A DNA stretch of 38,838 bases from Dolichospermum sp. LEGE 00240. Lineage in GTDB: Bacteria; Cyanobacteriota; Cyanobacteriia; Cyanobacteriales; Nostocaceae. The position numbers were made by a program, and so were the translations under genes. The stretch is from assembly GCF_015207875.1 (NCBI RefSeq), contig NZ_JADEVZ010000050.1:1-38838 (forward strand), in the 5' to 3' direction. Under the pieces are notes generated by a model. That model had not been told where the DNA came from. It searched no databases and saw nothing but the letters and a program-made list of their open reading frames with translations. Positions 16,951 to 24,900 of this stretch are shown piece by piece (within the stretch, counting starts at the first letter, position 1; each line of letters opens with the position of its first letter).

Positions 16951-16978
16951 ACCCCGTGATTTGGGGGAACCACGGGGG
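16951..16978. repeat. GC-rich hairpin after the 259-aa gene
   Basis: CCCCGTG at 16952-16958 pairs with CACGGGG at 16971-16977 across a 12-base loop. It lies between converging genes and may act as a terminator or be a dispersed palindrome; no T-run follows. Confidence 0.5.
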
Positions 16979-17052
16979 GTTCCTAGCAAATTTAGATGAG
17001 GCTTGTTATGACATATACTCTGATATATCATATTCAGGCACACGATGTTTAA

Positions 17053-17460
17053 TCAAGGAACAATCAAAACTGGACAGGGAGAAAGGTTGATTACCCGCGT
17101 AGTAACGCTATCAGTTGCGCCTTCATCCGTCAATCCTATGCCTCGACAGCCCATGATAATTAAACTGGCTTCAACTTCATCAGCAACATCACAAATAGTA
17201 AAAGCTGGTTTACCTTGTCTTTCTAGTAATTCGGCTACGATTCCTTGTTCAGAAAATAAAGCCTGGGCATTTTCTAGGAGTTTGGCAACTGCTTTTGGAG
17301 ATACCATAGGACTGGTAGCTGGTGCTTCTGAGTCTGGCTCTTCAACGACTGACAACAGAATTAAGCGGCTGCGATAGGTTTGCACAATATTGGCAACTAT
17401 ATCAGCGGCCTCTCTGGCTTCTCGACTTTGATCAATGGGAAATAGAACTGTTTTAAACAT
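17053..17460 (-). CDS. Universal stress protein (UspA family)
   Basis: The 135-aa single-domain protein has the typical start MFKTVLFPIDQSREAREAAD with the conserved Asp, and an ending SPCPVLIVP. The nucleotide-binding region GCRGIGLTDEGATDSVTTRV has the G-x2-G spacing but departs from the common GSRG...GSVS form, so ATP binding is likely but not certain. It diverges from pgk, with 88 bp between the starts. Role: cytoplasmic stress response, details unknown. Confidence 0.9.
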   Translation of the reverse strand: MFKTVLFPIDQSREAREAADIVANIVQTYRSRLILLSVVEEPDSEAPATSPMVSPKAVAKLLENAQALFSEQGIVAELLERQGKPAFTICDVADEVEASLIIMGCRGIGLTDEGATDSVTTRVINLSPCPVLIVP

Positions 17461-17548
17461 ATCTCACCTCTGCGCCCCTCACTCCGGTAAAATTTTGATG
17501 GTCATATTTTGAAGACAATAACAAAAAAGTAATCAGGAGAGTCGTACT

Positions 17549-18751
17549 GTGTCTAAAAAAAGTTTAGCAAGTTTATCTGCGGCTGATATATCTGGAAAAC
17601 GCGCTTTAGTACGGGTTGATTTTAATGTGCCTGTGGATGATCAAGGCAACATTACTGATGATACTCGGATTCGGGCGGCGCTACCAACTATCCAAGATTT
17701 GACCCAAAAGGGTGCTAAGGTAATTTTAACAAGCCATTTCGGTCGTCCCAAGGGTGTAGATGAAAAATTGCGTTTAACTCCCGTCGCTAAACGTCTTTCT
17801 GAGTTGTTAGGACAAGAAGTTGTCAAAACTGATGACTGTATTGGCGATGATGTGGCGGCTAAGGTTGGCGCATTGGCAAATGGTCAAGTGCTGTTGTTGG
17901 AAAATGTCCGCTTTTACAAGGAAGAAGAAAAGAACGACCCCGAATTTGCTCAAAAATTGGCAGCAAACGCTGATTTTTATGTAAATGATGCTTTTGGTAC
18001 TGCACACCGCGCCCATGCTTCTACTGAGGGTGTAACTAAGTTTTTAAGCCCTTCTGTTGCTGGTTATTTGGTTGAAAAAGAATTGCAATATTTACAAGGT
18101 GCAATTGAAGAACCTAAGCGTCCTTTAGCCGCTATTATCGGTGGTTCTAAGGTTTCTAGCAAAATTGGTGTGATTGAAACTTTGTTAGAAAAGTGCGATA
18201 AGTTGATTATTGGTGGGGGAATGATTTTCACCTTCTATAAAGCACGTGGTTTAAGTGTTGGTAAGTCTTTGGTGGAAGAAGATAAGTTAGAGTTGGCGAA
18301 GTCTTTGGAAGCTAAGGCTAAAGAACGTGGTGTAGCTTTGCTATTACCCACCGATGTGGTGTTAGCAGATAACTTTGCTGCTGATGCTAACTCTCAAACC
18401 GTCACCATTGAAGCAATCCCTGATGGTTGGATGGGTTTGGATATTGGTCCTGATTCTGTGAAGGTTTTCCAAGCAGCTTTAGCGGATTGTAAGACTGTGA
18501 TTTGGAATGGTCCAATGGGTGTGTTTGAGTTTGATAAATTTGCTGCGGGTACAGAAGCGATCGCTCATACTCTAGCAGAAATCGGTAAAACCGGCACAAC
18601 TACCATTATCGGTGGTGGTGACTCTGTAGCGGCTGTGGAAAAGGTCGGTTTAGCTGACCAAATGAGCCACATTTCTACTGGTGGTGGTGCTAGTTTGGAG
18701 TTGCTAGAAGGTAAAGTATTACCTGGTATTGCAGCTTTGGATGAAGCGTAA
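17549..18751 (+). CDS. pgk: Phosphoglycerate kinase
   Basis: The 400-aa length is normal. It makes or consumes ATP by interconverting 1,3-bisphosphoglycerate and 3-phosphoglycerate in glycolysis and the Calvin cycle. Diagnostic motifs are RVDFNVP (about 22), HFGRPKG (about 63), the hinge [12 protein letters not shown] (about 206), [15 protein letters not shown] (about 326) and the nucleotide-binding [11 protein letters not shown] (about 354). The start is GTG at 17549, supported by CAGGAGA about eight bases upstream. Two 10-bp GGTGGTGGTG repeats inside the gene (18611 and 18680) explain a deletion seen in a dispersed pgk fragment at 21406. A REP-like hairpin follows the stop by nine bases. 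Confidence 0.97.
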   Translation: MSKKSLASLSAADISGKRALVRVDFNVPVDDQGNITDDTRIRAALPTIQDLTQKGAKVILTSHFGRPKGVDEKLRLTPVAKRLSELLGQEVVKTDDCIGDDVAAKVGALANGQVLLLENVRFYKEEEKNDPEFAQKLAANADFYVNDAFGTAHRAHASTEGVTKFLSPSVAGYLVEKELQYLQGAIEEPKRPLAAIIGGSKVSSKIGVIETLLEKCDKLIIGGGMIFTFYKARGLSVGKSLVEEDKLELAKSLEAKAKERGVALLLPTDVVLADNFAADANSQTVTIEAIPDGWMGLDIGPDSVKVFQAALADCKTVIWNGPMGVFEFDKFAAGTEAIAHTLAEIGKTGTTTIIGGGDSVAAVEKVGLADQMSHISTGGGASLELLEGKVLPGIAALDEA

Positions 18752-18760
18752 TTAACGTCA

Positions 18761-18791
18761 GATCCCCGACTTCTTTAAGAAGTCGGGGATC
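18761..18791. repeat. Dispersed perfect hairpin after pgk
   Basis: Second copy of the GATCCCCGACTTC palindrome, differing only in the loop from 6533-6563. No T-run follows. It marks the boundary between pgk and the accessory island. Confidence 0.8.
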
Positions 18792-18793
18792 TA

Positions 18794-18991
18794 GATATTC
18801 GAGTTATACAAATAATAGTTCCTCAAGCAAAAATGGGAGTAGTTGCCTATGGGGATTATTGTGATGCCCAGACAACTTATGTAACCAAGGTTTTAGATTT
18901 AACTGAGAATTATCAACTGATTAGTAATTTCATTAAAGAAGTGAAGAAAACTGATGGTGGAGATTTTCCTGAAGCAGTTGAGGAGCGGTAG
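18794..18991 (+). pseudogene. Remnant of a von Willebrand factor A-like protein
   Basis: The frame reads QAKMGVVAYGDYCDAQTTYV, then TKVLDLTENYQLISNF and KKTDGGDFPEAVEE before a TAG at 18989. The GVVAYGDY...GGDFPEA pattern is that of VWA-like domains, in which the metal-site DxSxS lies upstream and is absent here. Both ends are missing. The reading frame appears to shift near GAGGAG at 18980-18985 into the frame of the pentapeptide gene (AVECAKRLYVLLPEDAE), suggesting a broken or fused gene. Confidence 0.6.
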
Positions 18992-19080
18992 AATGTGCTA
19001 AACGACTTTATGTTTTACTTCCAGAAGATGCAGAATGTTGTGATATTTATGCAGAGGTTCTTCAGGCTTTAGCGATCGCA

Positions 19081-19926
19081 TTGGCGGAAACGGATACCGC
19101 AGAAAATTTAACACAGGCAAAAGAATATTTAACAACCGCGTTAGAAGTAGTTAAATCGGCAGAGATTAAGAATCAAATTACAGCTAATTTGGAATTGTTA
19201 AAGTCTCGTACAGGTACATCAGGAGGGCGTGAAAGAGAGGAAGGTGAAACCCAAACAATCAAAATTACAACTGAGAGAGCTTTGCAAATGCTACGCGGTG
19301 GTGAAGCAGGAATTAAAGCTTGGAATCAGTTTAGGAAGGTGGAAAGCTATATTCCTAGTCTTGAGGGAATTGATTTGAGTAGTCGAGATTTAAGGAATGC
19401 TAACTTATCAGGAGCAAATTTAAAAAATTCCAAGTTTGTAAAAGCTATGCTTGGTCTCGTTAATTTTAGTAATTCAAATCTTACTGAATGCGATTTTACT
19501 GGGACTGAGTTCACTGATGCTAATTTTAATAATGCGGATATTGAATCAGCAAACTTAACATCAGTATTCTGCTACCACTCAACTTTCGTAAATGCAAATC
19601 TTCAGAACGCAATCTTAAACAAAAGTAGATGGTTTCTGAAGTTTGAATCTGGACGCTTTATAACTGATTTTCAAGGAGCAGATTTATCGGATGCATCTGT
19701 TATTGGCGCAAGTTTATGGGGATGTAAACTAGAAGGAGCAAACTTAACCAGAACTAACTTTAGTAATGCTGATTTAAGTGAAGCTAATCTTAAAAATACA
19801 ATTATTGCCGATACCGATTTTAGAGGAACTGATTTAAGAAAAGCTGATTTAACGGGAGCTAATGCCTATTACTTTGCTTATCATGATGAAAATACCAAAA
19901 TAAATGAAACAAACGGAATTGATTAA
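19081..19926 (+). CDS. Pentapeptide-repeat protein, probably 5'-truncated
   Basis: From about residue 98 the protein is built of A(D/N)LxX repeats (ANLSGANL, ADLSDAS, ANLTRTNFSNADLSEANL, TDLRKADLTGANAY), which fold as a right-handed beta-helix. The first 90 residues are helical and charged (ENLTQAKEYLTTALEVVKSA). The only in-frame start I can find is TTG at 19081, yet the same frame is open from 18982 and codes for sensible protein (LYVLLPEDAECCDIYAEVLQ). The original start is therefore probably lost, with the upstream sequence fused to the von Willebrand remnant. Function unknown; such repeats often mediate protein contacts. Confidence 0.7.
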   Translation: MAETDTAENLTQAKEYLTTALEVVKSAEIKNQITANLELLKSRTGTSGGREREEGETQTIKITTERALQMLRGGEAGIKAWNQFRKVESYIPSLEGIDLSSRDLRNANLSGANLKNSKFVKAMLGLVNFSNSNLTECDFTGTEFTDANFNNADIESANLTSVFCYHSTFVNANLQNAILNKSRWFLKFESGRFITDFQGADLSDASVIGASLWGCKLEGANLTRTNFSNADLSEANLKNTIIADTDFRGTDLRKADLTGANAYYFAYHDENTKINETNGID

Positions 19927-20149
19927 TGCGAAATAAACAAAATAGTGCGGTCTGTTTCGCAGTGCCTTCGGCAACGTCTTCTTATTGATTAAACTTTAAA
20001 AACGCAATGTCTTTGGGGAAGTGTTAAAATGCAAGAGAGGCGATCGCACAAAGAATCATGAACAATAATGTATAGCGATCGCAACGTTTGGTCAAATCTA
20101 ATTTTGGAGCTTTTTTCTAACATTCAACACTGGTGAAAAATTATTAATC

Positions 20150-20569
20150 ATGTCCAGACGAGACGATTTACACTTATCATTACGTCATACCCTAGAAAAG
20201 GATGGTTGGACAATTACCGATGATCCCTTAGTTTTAACACTAGAAAAAACACTACTCAAAGCTGATTTAGGAGCAGAGAAGTTTTTTAGTGCTGAAAAAG
20301 AAGATCGTAAAATTGCCGTTGAAATTAAAGACTTTGATGCACCTTCAGTCATCAGTGAATTAGAGAAAACCATAGGACAACTTCAATTATACAAATGGGC
20401 TTTAGAATTACAAGAACCTGAACGACAGCTTTTCCTCGGAATTAGTCAGGCTGTTTATTTAAAACACTTTCAAAAGCCTATTTTTCAAATGGTTATTAAA
20501 CGAAACAAAATCAATTTAATTGTTTATGATCCTAAAAAAGAGGTAATTCTACAATGGATAACACACTAA
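20150..20569 (+). CDS. xisH: XisH family protein
   Basis: The 139-aa protein has the XisH start [20 protein letters not shown] and the conserved core [20 protein letters not shown]. The E-x-K there, with the preceding acidic residues, fits the PD-(D/E)XK nuclease-like fold proposed for XisH. The name comes from control of fdxN-element excision in Anabaena, but most cyanobacterial copies, as here, lie away from any excision recombinase. xisI overlaps its last 16 bases, so the two are translationally coupled. No xisF-type recombinase is in the window. Confidence 0.9.
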   Translation: MSRRDDLHLSLRHTLEKDGWTITDDPLVLTLEKTLLKADLGAEKFFSAEKEDRKIAVEIKDFDAPSVISELEKTIGQLQLYKWALELQEPERQLFLGISQAVYLKHFQKPIFQMVIKRNKINLIVYDPKKEVILQWITH

Positions 20570-20862
20570 GGTATGCTGATATTTTAACCCAAGTTTTAAG
20601 AAAAGAATCTAGCCTACAACCCCGATTACAAAAACTTAAAATTAGTCCAGTTTGTGACAAAGAATCAGGCCAGTTTTTGATTATTATGACAGGTTGGGAA
20701 AAGGAAAATTGGACTAATACTATTTTATTTCATGCTCGTTTATTAGAGGGTAAAATTGTTATCGAAGATGATAATTTTGAGGAAGGATTAACCCCTGTTT
20801 TGATTCAAGCTGGAATCCCTCCAGAAGATATTATTAATGGACTTATTCTGGAATCTGCTTGA
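20554..20862 (+). CDS. xisI: XisI family protein
   Basis: The 102-aa protein is the usual partner of XisH. It shows the family pattern [20 protein letters not shown], then [20 protein letters not shown] and [11 protein letters not shown] near the end. ATG at 20554 lies inside the xisH 3' end. The pair probably acts as a complex; the biochemical role is not established. Confidence 0.9.
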   Translation: MDNTLRYADILTQVLRKESSLQPRLQKLKISPVCDKESGQFLIIMTGWEKENWTNTILFHARLLEGKIVIEDDNFEEGLTPVLIQAGIPPEDIINGLILESA

Positions 20863-20949
20863 TTAAACTTTAAAAATGCGATCGCCTTTATTCTTTGTTA
20901 TAATTAAGCCAAATTATTCAAATTTAAAATCTATGAAACATTTTTTAAA

Positions 20950-21042
20950 TTGGAACTAATTCAACTGGTGATCAAAGTCCAAAACATCAAATTAATTGTT
21001 TATAATCCAAATAAAGAGGAGATAGAACAATGGATAAACTAA
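20950..21042 (+). pseudogene. C-terminal remnant of a second xisH
   Basis: About 30 codons remain: LIQLVIKVQNIKLIVYNPNK and EEIEQWIN, then stop. They align with the end of the intact XisH ([24 protein letters not shown]). The overlap with the following xisI start is retained. The rest of this xisH is gone, leaving a solitary xisI. Confidence 0.75.
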
Positions 21043-21365
21043 ATCAATATCGTCAAGTCATTAAAAATATCATCAAAGAATATACCAAAGATGACTACAA
21101 AAGAAATGATGTTGACCGCGAATTAATATTTGATACGGAAAACGATCATTACCAAATTGTGAATGTTGGCTGGGAAAATGACCATCGAGTTTATGGTTGT
21201 GTGCTGCATTTTGATATTAAACAAGGTAAAATCTGGCTACAATACAACGGTACAGAAATTGATTTTGCTGAAGAATTGGTAAAGAAAGGAGTACCCAATC
21301 AAGATATTATCATTGGTTTTCATTCTCCATTTATGCGCCAGTTCACGGAATATGCTATAAATTAA
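21030..21365 (+). CDS. Second XisI family protein, without an intact XisH
   Basis: The 111-aa protein matches XisI: MDKLNQYRQVIKNIIKEYTK, then HYQIVNVGWENDHRVYGCVL, KIWLQYNGTEIDFAEELV and GVPNQDIIIGFHSP. It is clearly diverged from the XisI at 20554, so it is not a recent duplicate of it. Its partner survives only as the C-terminal fragment just upstream, which still overlaps the ATG. Confidence 0.88.
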   Translation: MDKLNQYRQVIKNIIKEYTKDDYKRNDVDRELIFDTENDHYQIVNVGWENDHRVYGCVLHFDIKQGKIWLQYNGTEIDFAEELVKKGVPNQDIIIGFHSPFMRQFTEYAIN

Positions 21366-21405
21366 TTCTATGGATTAAAACTGCATAATTACATACCCAC
21401 TCCAC

Positions 21406-21490
21406 AAGCGATCGCTCATACTCTAGCAGAAATTGGCAAGACTGGCACAACTACCATTATCGGTGGTGGTGCTAGTTCTAAGTTGTTGGC
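21406..21490 (+). pseudogene. pgk fragment A with an internal deletion
   Basis: The sequence matches pgk from 18555 to the first GGTGGTGGTG (18611-18620). It then jumps to the sequence after the second GGTGGTGGTG (18680-18689), an in-frame loss of 69 bp. Translated, it reads [20 protein letters not shown] followed by GASSKLL. It lies directly upstream of the Uma2 gene leader. Confidence 0.8.
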
Positions 21491-21515
21491 AATTAACTAA
21501 ATTAAGGAAAATAAT

Positions 21516-22100
21516 ATGCAAGTAGAAACTCGTAAGCATAGTTATACATCTGAAGAATATTTAGAGTTAGAAGAAAAAGCACTTTATAAAAGCGAATATC
21601 GTGATGGAGAAATAATTCCCATGACTGGGGGAAGTGGTAATCATAATAAAATCACACTAGCGATCGCGGCGATTTTACTATATGCCATGAGACGCAAAAA
21701 CAATGAAGTTTTTATGGGAGATATGCGTTTATGGATACCACAACTAAGACAATATACATATCCTGATGTAATTGTAACTGATGGTCAAGCTAGTTATACA
21801 AGTAAAAATAATACTACTGTGACTAATCCTTTGTTAATTGTTGAGGTTTTATCCAAGTCTACAAAAAATTATGATCAAGGGGATAAATTTACTTTTTATC
21901 GTTCTATTCCCCAATTTAAAGAATATGTTTTAGTAGAACAAAATCAATATCAGGTAATGCACTACAGCAAAACTAATGAGGGAGAATGGATTTTTCGAGA
22001 ATATAAATCTGAAGATGATATTGTTAAGTTGCAATATCTTGATTTTGAACTTAGTTTAGTTGACATTTATCAAGATGTTAATTTTGAAGATAGGGAATAA
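21516..22100 (+). CDS. Uma2 family (DUF820) putative nuclease
   Basis: The 194-aa length is typical. The PD-(D/E)XK-type core is visible: YPDVIVTDGQ (Asp near 89), LLIVEVLSKSTKNYD (Glu near 109) and a following Lys. The N-terminus HSYTSEEYLELEEKA is the family hallmark. Such genes are highly amplified in filamentous cyanobacteria; their role is unknown. The last 34 codons (EYKSEDDIVKLQYLDFE onward) are repeated at 23882-23983, at the end of the DUF4276 gene. A 5' fragment of a related gene lies at 28933. Confidence 0.9.
   Translation: MQVETRKHSYTSEEYLELEEKALYKSEYRDGEIIPMTGGSGNHNKITLAIAAILLYAMRRKNNEVFMGDMRLWIPQLRQYTYPDVIVTDGQASYTSKNNTTVTNPLLIVEVLSKSTKNYDQGDKFTFYRSIPQFKEYVLVEQNQYQVMHYSKTNEGEWIFREYKSEDDIVKLQYLDFELSLVDIYQDVNFEDRE
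21999..22100 (+). repeat. 102-bp direct repeat, copy 1 (end of the Uma2 gene)
   Basis: Aligns without gaps to 23882-23983 (offset 1883) with six mismatches, four of them in the last 12 bases. The two copies bracket the ATPase/DUF4276 pair. Confidence 0.93.
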
Positions 22101-22139
22101 ATAATGATATCTATTCAAAAAAATGTTTAATGGAGAATT

Positions 22140-23333
22140 ATGAAAATCGAAAGTATCCATCTAAAAAACTTTAAAGCTTTCAAAGATGTAGAAATTAAAA
22201 AAATTCCTAAAATGTGCGTTTTTGTCGGTGCAAATGGTACGGGTAAAACCACGATTTTTAATGTATTCAGTTTTTTAAAAGATGCTTTAACTGATAACGT
22301 TCATGTTGCTCTCACGAAATTAGGAGGAGGTAAAGGATTCCAGGAAGTAAGAAGCCGCAACTCAACTGGACCGATAGAAATTGAATTGAAATTTCGTATT
22401 CCTCAAGGTGAAAAATCTCCATTAGTTACCTATTCTTTAACAATTAACGAAGAAGATGGTCGTCCTATCATAGAAAGAGAAATTCTTCAATACCGAAGAG
22501 GGAGTAAAGGTCAGCCTTGGCGGTTTATTGATTTTTCTAAAGGTAAAGGACAAGCTGTGATTAATGAACCTGATCAGGTTATAGATGAAAAAGAATTAAA
22601 ACGAGAAGACCACGAGTTAAAATCTCCAGATATTCTGGCTTTAAAAGGTTTAGCACAATTTGAAAAATTCCCTGCAAGTAAAGCAATTGGTGATTTACTT
22701 GAAAATTGGCATATTTCGGATTTTCATATTCAACAAGCGCGACCAGAGAGAGAATCTAGTTATGCCGAACATCTTTCCAAAGAGGGTGAAAACTTAGCAA
22801 TGGTAACGGAATTTCTCTATAGAAGACACCCTGATATTTTTCAGAAAATCACTGAAAAACTAAAACAGCGAGTTCCTGGTATCAGCGCAGTTGATTCTAA
22901 AATTACTGAAGAAGGACGGGTATTGCTGAGGTTTAAAGATGGCGATTTTCATGATCCTTTTTTAGCCCGATATGTTTCTGATGGAACTATCAAAATGTTT
23001 GCTTATTTAGTGCTTTTGTATGACCCAAAACCTCATCCTTTGCTATGTGTGGAAGAACCAGAAAATCAACTTTATCCTAAACTTCTTTATGAACTTGCAG
23101 AAGAATTTCGAGAATATGCACGCAAGGGTGGTCAAGTTTTTGTATCCACTCATTCCCCTGATTTTTTAAATGGTTGCGAACTAGAAGAGGTATTTTGGTT
23201 ACAAAAAGAAAGAGGTTATACAATAGTTAAACGAGCGAGTGATGATGAACAAATCACAACTTACATGAATGAAGGTGATCAACTTGGTTATTTATGGAGA
23301 CAGGGGTTTTTTGAGGGAGCAGACCCGCTATGA
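22140..23333 (+). CDS. AAA-family (OLD/SMC-like) ATPase
   Basis: The 397-aa protein starts MKIESIHLKNFKAFKDVEIK. Walker A is VGANGTGKTT (near 31). The ABC-like signature region is DPFLARYVSDGTIKMFAYLV (near 275). Walker B is LLCVEEPENQLYP (near 300), and the His switch is VFVSTHSPDF. This is the AAA_21 or OLD-type arrangement. The downstream DUF4276 gene overlaps it by four bases (ATGA), which strongly implies co-translation. Pairs of such an ATPase with a TOPRIM-like protein are known as anti-phage systems (OLD, PARIS and AbiL-like); that role is inferred here. Confidence 0.9.
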   Translation: MKIESIHLKNFKAFKDVEIKKIPKMCVFVGANGTGKTTIFNVFSFLKDALTDNVHVALTKLGGGKGFQEVRSRNSTGPIEIELKFRIPQGEKSPLVTYSLTINEEDGRPIIEREILQYRRGSKGQPWRFIDFSKGKGQAVINEPDQVIDEKELKREDHELKSPDILALKGLAQFEKFPASKAIGDLLENWHISDFHIQQARPERESSYAEHLSKEGENLAMVTEFLYRRHPDIFQKITEKLKQRVPGISAVDSKITEEGRVLLRFKDGDFHDPFLARYVSDGTIKMFAYLVLLYDPKPHPLLCVEEPENQLYPKLLYELAEEFREYARKGGQVFVSTHSPDFLNGCELEEVFWLQKERGYTIVKRASDDEQITTYMNEGDQLGYLWRQGFFEGADPL

Positions 23334-23983
23334 TAGAGCTTGTTTTCTTACTAGAAGAACCATCTGCAAAAGCAATGATTGAAGGGATTTTGCCGCAGCT
23401 AATATTAGAATCAGATATAGTTATTAGGTATATTGTTTTTGAAGGTAAACAAGATTTAGAAAAACAGATAACACGAAAACTTCAAGGATATAATAATCCT
23501 CATGCAAAATTCATTATTTTGCGTGATCAAGATTCTGGTGATTGTCAAGTTATTAAAACAAATCTTCAACAAAAATGCGAAGCAGCAAATAAATTTCAAT
23601 CTATTGTGCGTATTGCTTGCCGTGAAATTGAAAGCTGGTATATTGCTGATTTGGAAGCGGTAGAAAAGGCTTATAATAAAACCAATCTTTCATCACAGCA
23701 AAATAAAAATAAGTTCCGCAATCCTGATAATCTTGAAAGTCCATCAAAAGAACTGAAATCACTTGTACCTGAATACCAAAAGATAAACGGATCAAGAATG
23801 ATAGCACCTTATTTAAATCTGGAAAATACACGCTCTCGCAGTTTTTATCATTTTATTAGTTCAATTAAAAAAGTTATTCAGGAATATAAATCTGAAGATG
23901 ATATTGTTAAGTTGCAATATCTTGATTTTGAAATTAGTTTAGTTGACATTTATCAAGATGTGAATTTTGACGATGAAGAATAA
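23330..23983 (+). CDS. DUF4276 TOPRIM-like protein fused to a Uma2 C-terminal tail
   Basis: The 217-aa protein begins MIELVFLLEEPSAKAMIEGI. It has a TOPRIM-like acidic pattern: Glu in LLEEPS, then FIILRDQDSGD with two Asp residues, then REIESWYIAD. The native family end seems to be NTRSRSFYHFISSIKKVI, near residue 183. The remaining 33 residues are nearly identical to the C-terminus of the Uma2 protein at 21516, in the same frame, so this is a chimera. With the ATPase upstream it probably forms a two-protein nuclease complex. Whether the added tail matters for activity is unknown. Confidence 0.85.
   Translation: MIELVFLLEEPSAKAMIEGILPQLILESDIVIRYIVFEGKQDLEKQITRKLQGYNNPHAKFIILRDQDSGDCQVIKTNLQQKCEAANKFQSIVRIACREIESWYIADLEAVEKAYNKTNLSSQQNKNKFRNPDNLESPSKELKSLVPEYQKINGSRMIAPYLNLENTRSRSFYHFISSIKKVIQEYKSEDDIVKLQYLDFEISLVDIYQDVNFDDEE
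23882..23983 (+). repeat. 102-bp direct repeat, copy 2 (end of the DUF4276 gene)
   Basis: Copy of the Uma2 gene end, 96 of 102 bases identical to 21999-22100, supplying the last codons and stop of the DUF4276 gene. Confidence 0.93.
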
Positions 23984-24025
23984 TATTAAGTTCGGATAAT
24001 TACTTACGATATAAAAGGTCAAATC

Positions 24026-24241
24026 ATGGAAACCCAAGAATTAAAAGCATTGATTAAAGAGATGGTTCGAGAAGCATTGCAAGAACAAAGACTAACACTT
24101 TATAAAACCCTGTTCTCATATAGGAATAATACAGAAAATGAAGAATGGAATCAATTTTCTCTTGAACAGGCTATGAGAGGTTTAGAAAATGATCATCTTC
24201 CCGAATACACAGAAGCGGATATCATAGAAAAATGGCAATAG
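24026..24241 (+). CDS. Small antitoxin-like protein, orphan
   Basis: The 71-aa protein METQELKALIKEMVREALQE is helical at the start and ends FSLEQAMRGLENDHLPEYTE, ADIIEKWQ. The pattern resembles cyanobacterial antitoxins that precede PemK or RelE-type toxins, recalled from memory and not certain. An ATG overlapping its stop (ATGGCAATAG at 24233) opens only a ten-codon frame (MAIVGQKYEG) before TGA, so a downstream toxin appears to be deleted. Confidence 0.6.
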   Translation: METQELKALIKEMVREALQEQRLTLYKTLFSYRNNTENEEWNQFSLEQAMRGLENDHLPEYTEADIIEKWQ

Positions 24242-24301
24242 TTGGTCAAAAATATGAAGGATGAAGTTTTTGGCTTTGTCCTTCATTCCATCAAAGTTTA
24301 A

Positions 24302-24392
24302 CTATAGATTTACCGTCCAATCTTCCATTTTTAAGTCAGGAACTTTGTTGAGAAAAAGTCACAATATTAGTATCAAGAATATATCTGCTCAC
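24302..24392 (-). pseudogene. vapC toxin gene with a large internal deletion
   Basis: The PIN-toxin start VSRYILDTNIVTF follows the antitoxin stop with a GTGA overlap. After SQQ the sequence passes, out of frame, into VPDLKMEDWTVNL and a stop, a typical VapC C-terminus. About 100 codons that would hold the remaining catalytic acids are missing, so no active toxin can be made. Confidence 0.7.
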
Positions 24393-24703
24393 GCTGTTTT
24401 ATTATCCTCTAAAGAAGATTCATAAGCAGCTATTTCTGCATCTAATTCACGGCGATTTTTAGCCATTTCTTCTAAAAATTCATCAAAAAGCGGATCGTCT
24501 TTGAAAATACCATCAAACTGAACAAAAGGATTAGATTTTTCAATATCTTCGGATAAAATGTGTATGTTTTGAACAATCTCAGTTTGTTCTATTTTGTGAT
24601 CTTGATCAAGATTAATCTGATTAATTTTTTCATCAACAATTCTATTAATCAAGGATTCTAAATCCTGTAAAGTCAGTTCGGTAATAGCCTGATTATTTAG
24701 CAT
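24389..24703 (-). CDS. VapB-type antitoxin whose toxin is deleted
   Basis: The 104-aa protein starts MLNNQAITELTLQDLESLIN and RIVDEKINQINL, closely related to the antitoxin at 27324 (MLNQSITGMSLQDLESLINR, IVDEKINQISL). The C-terminal half is different and acidic (FDGIFKDDPLFDEFLEEMAK). The stop overlaps the vapC remnant by GTGA. A strong ribosome site (CTGGAGGTA) precedes the ATG. The region upstream is homologous to that of the second module. Confidence 0.75.
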   Translation of the reverse strand: MLNNQAITELTLQDLESLINRIVDEKINQINLDQDHKIEQTEIVQNIHILSEDIEKSNPFVQFDGIFKDDPLFDEFLEEMAKNRRELDAEIAAYESSLEDNKTA

Positions 24704-24815
24704 TTATGATTTACCTCCAGTGGTAATATCAGGTTTGTTTTAACTACAGTTTATATAATATCAAAATTGTCTGTTAACTAAACTGGTTTAATTCTAGCAT
24801 ACTTGCTTACTGGGG
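24704..24815 (-). promoter_or_regulatory. Upstream region of vapB module 1, conserved with module 2
   Basis: Read on the minus strand it contains AGTTTAGTTAA (complement of 24774-24784) and the ribosome site CTGGAGGTA near 24712-24720. Both recur upstream of the antitoxin at 27324. Because VapB proteins often repress their own operons, the shared AGTTTAGTTAA is a candidate operator. Confidence 0.4.
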
Positions 24816-24900
24816 AAAAAATCAGTCAATTGTCAATTTAAGTATATTTCGTGTATATTAGTAGATATTTAATCATAAACGTATCTACTACTACACAACC

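Noticed and set aside
20150-21365. The xisH/xisI cluster as part of an excisable fdxN-like element
   Set aside because: No recombinase gene and no recognisable att-type direct repeats surround it; only the family name suggests excision.
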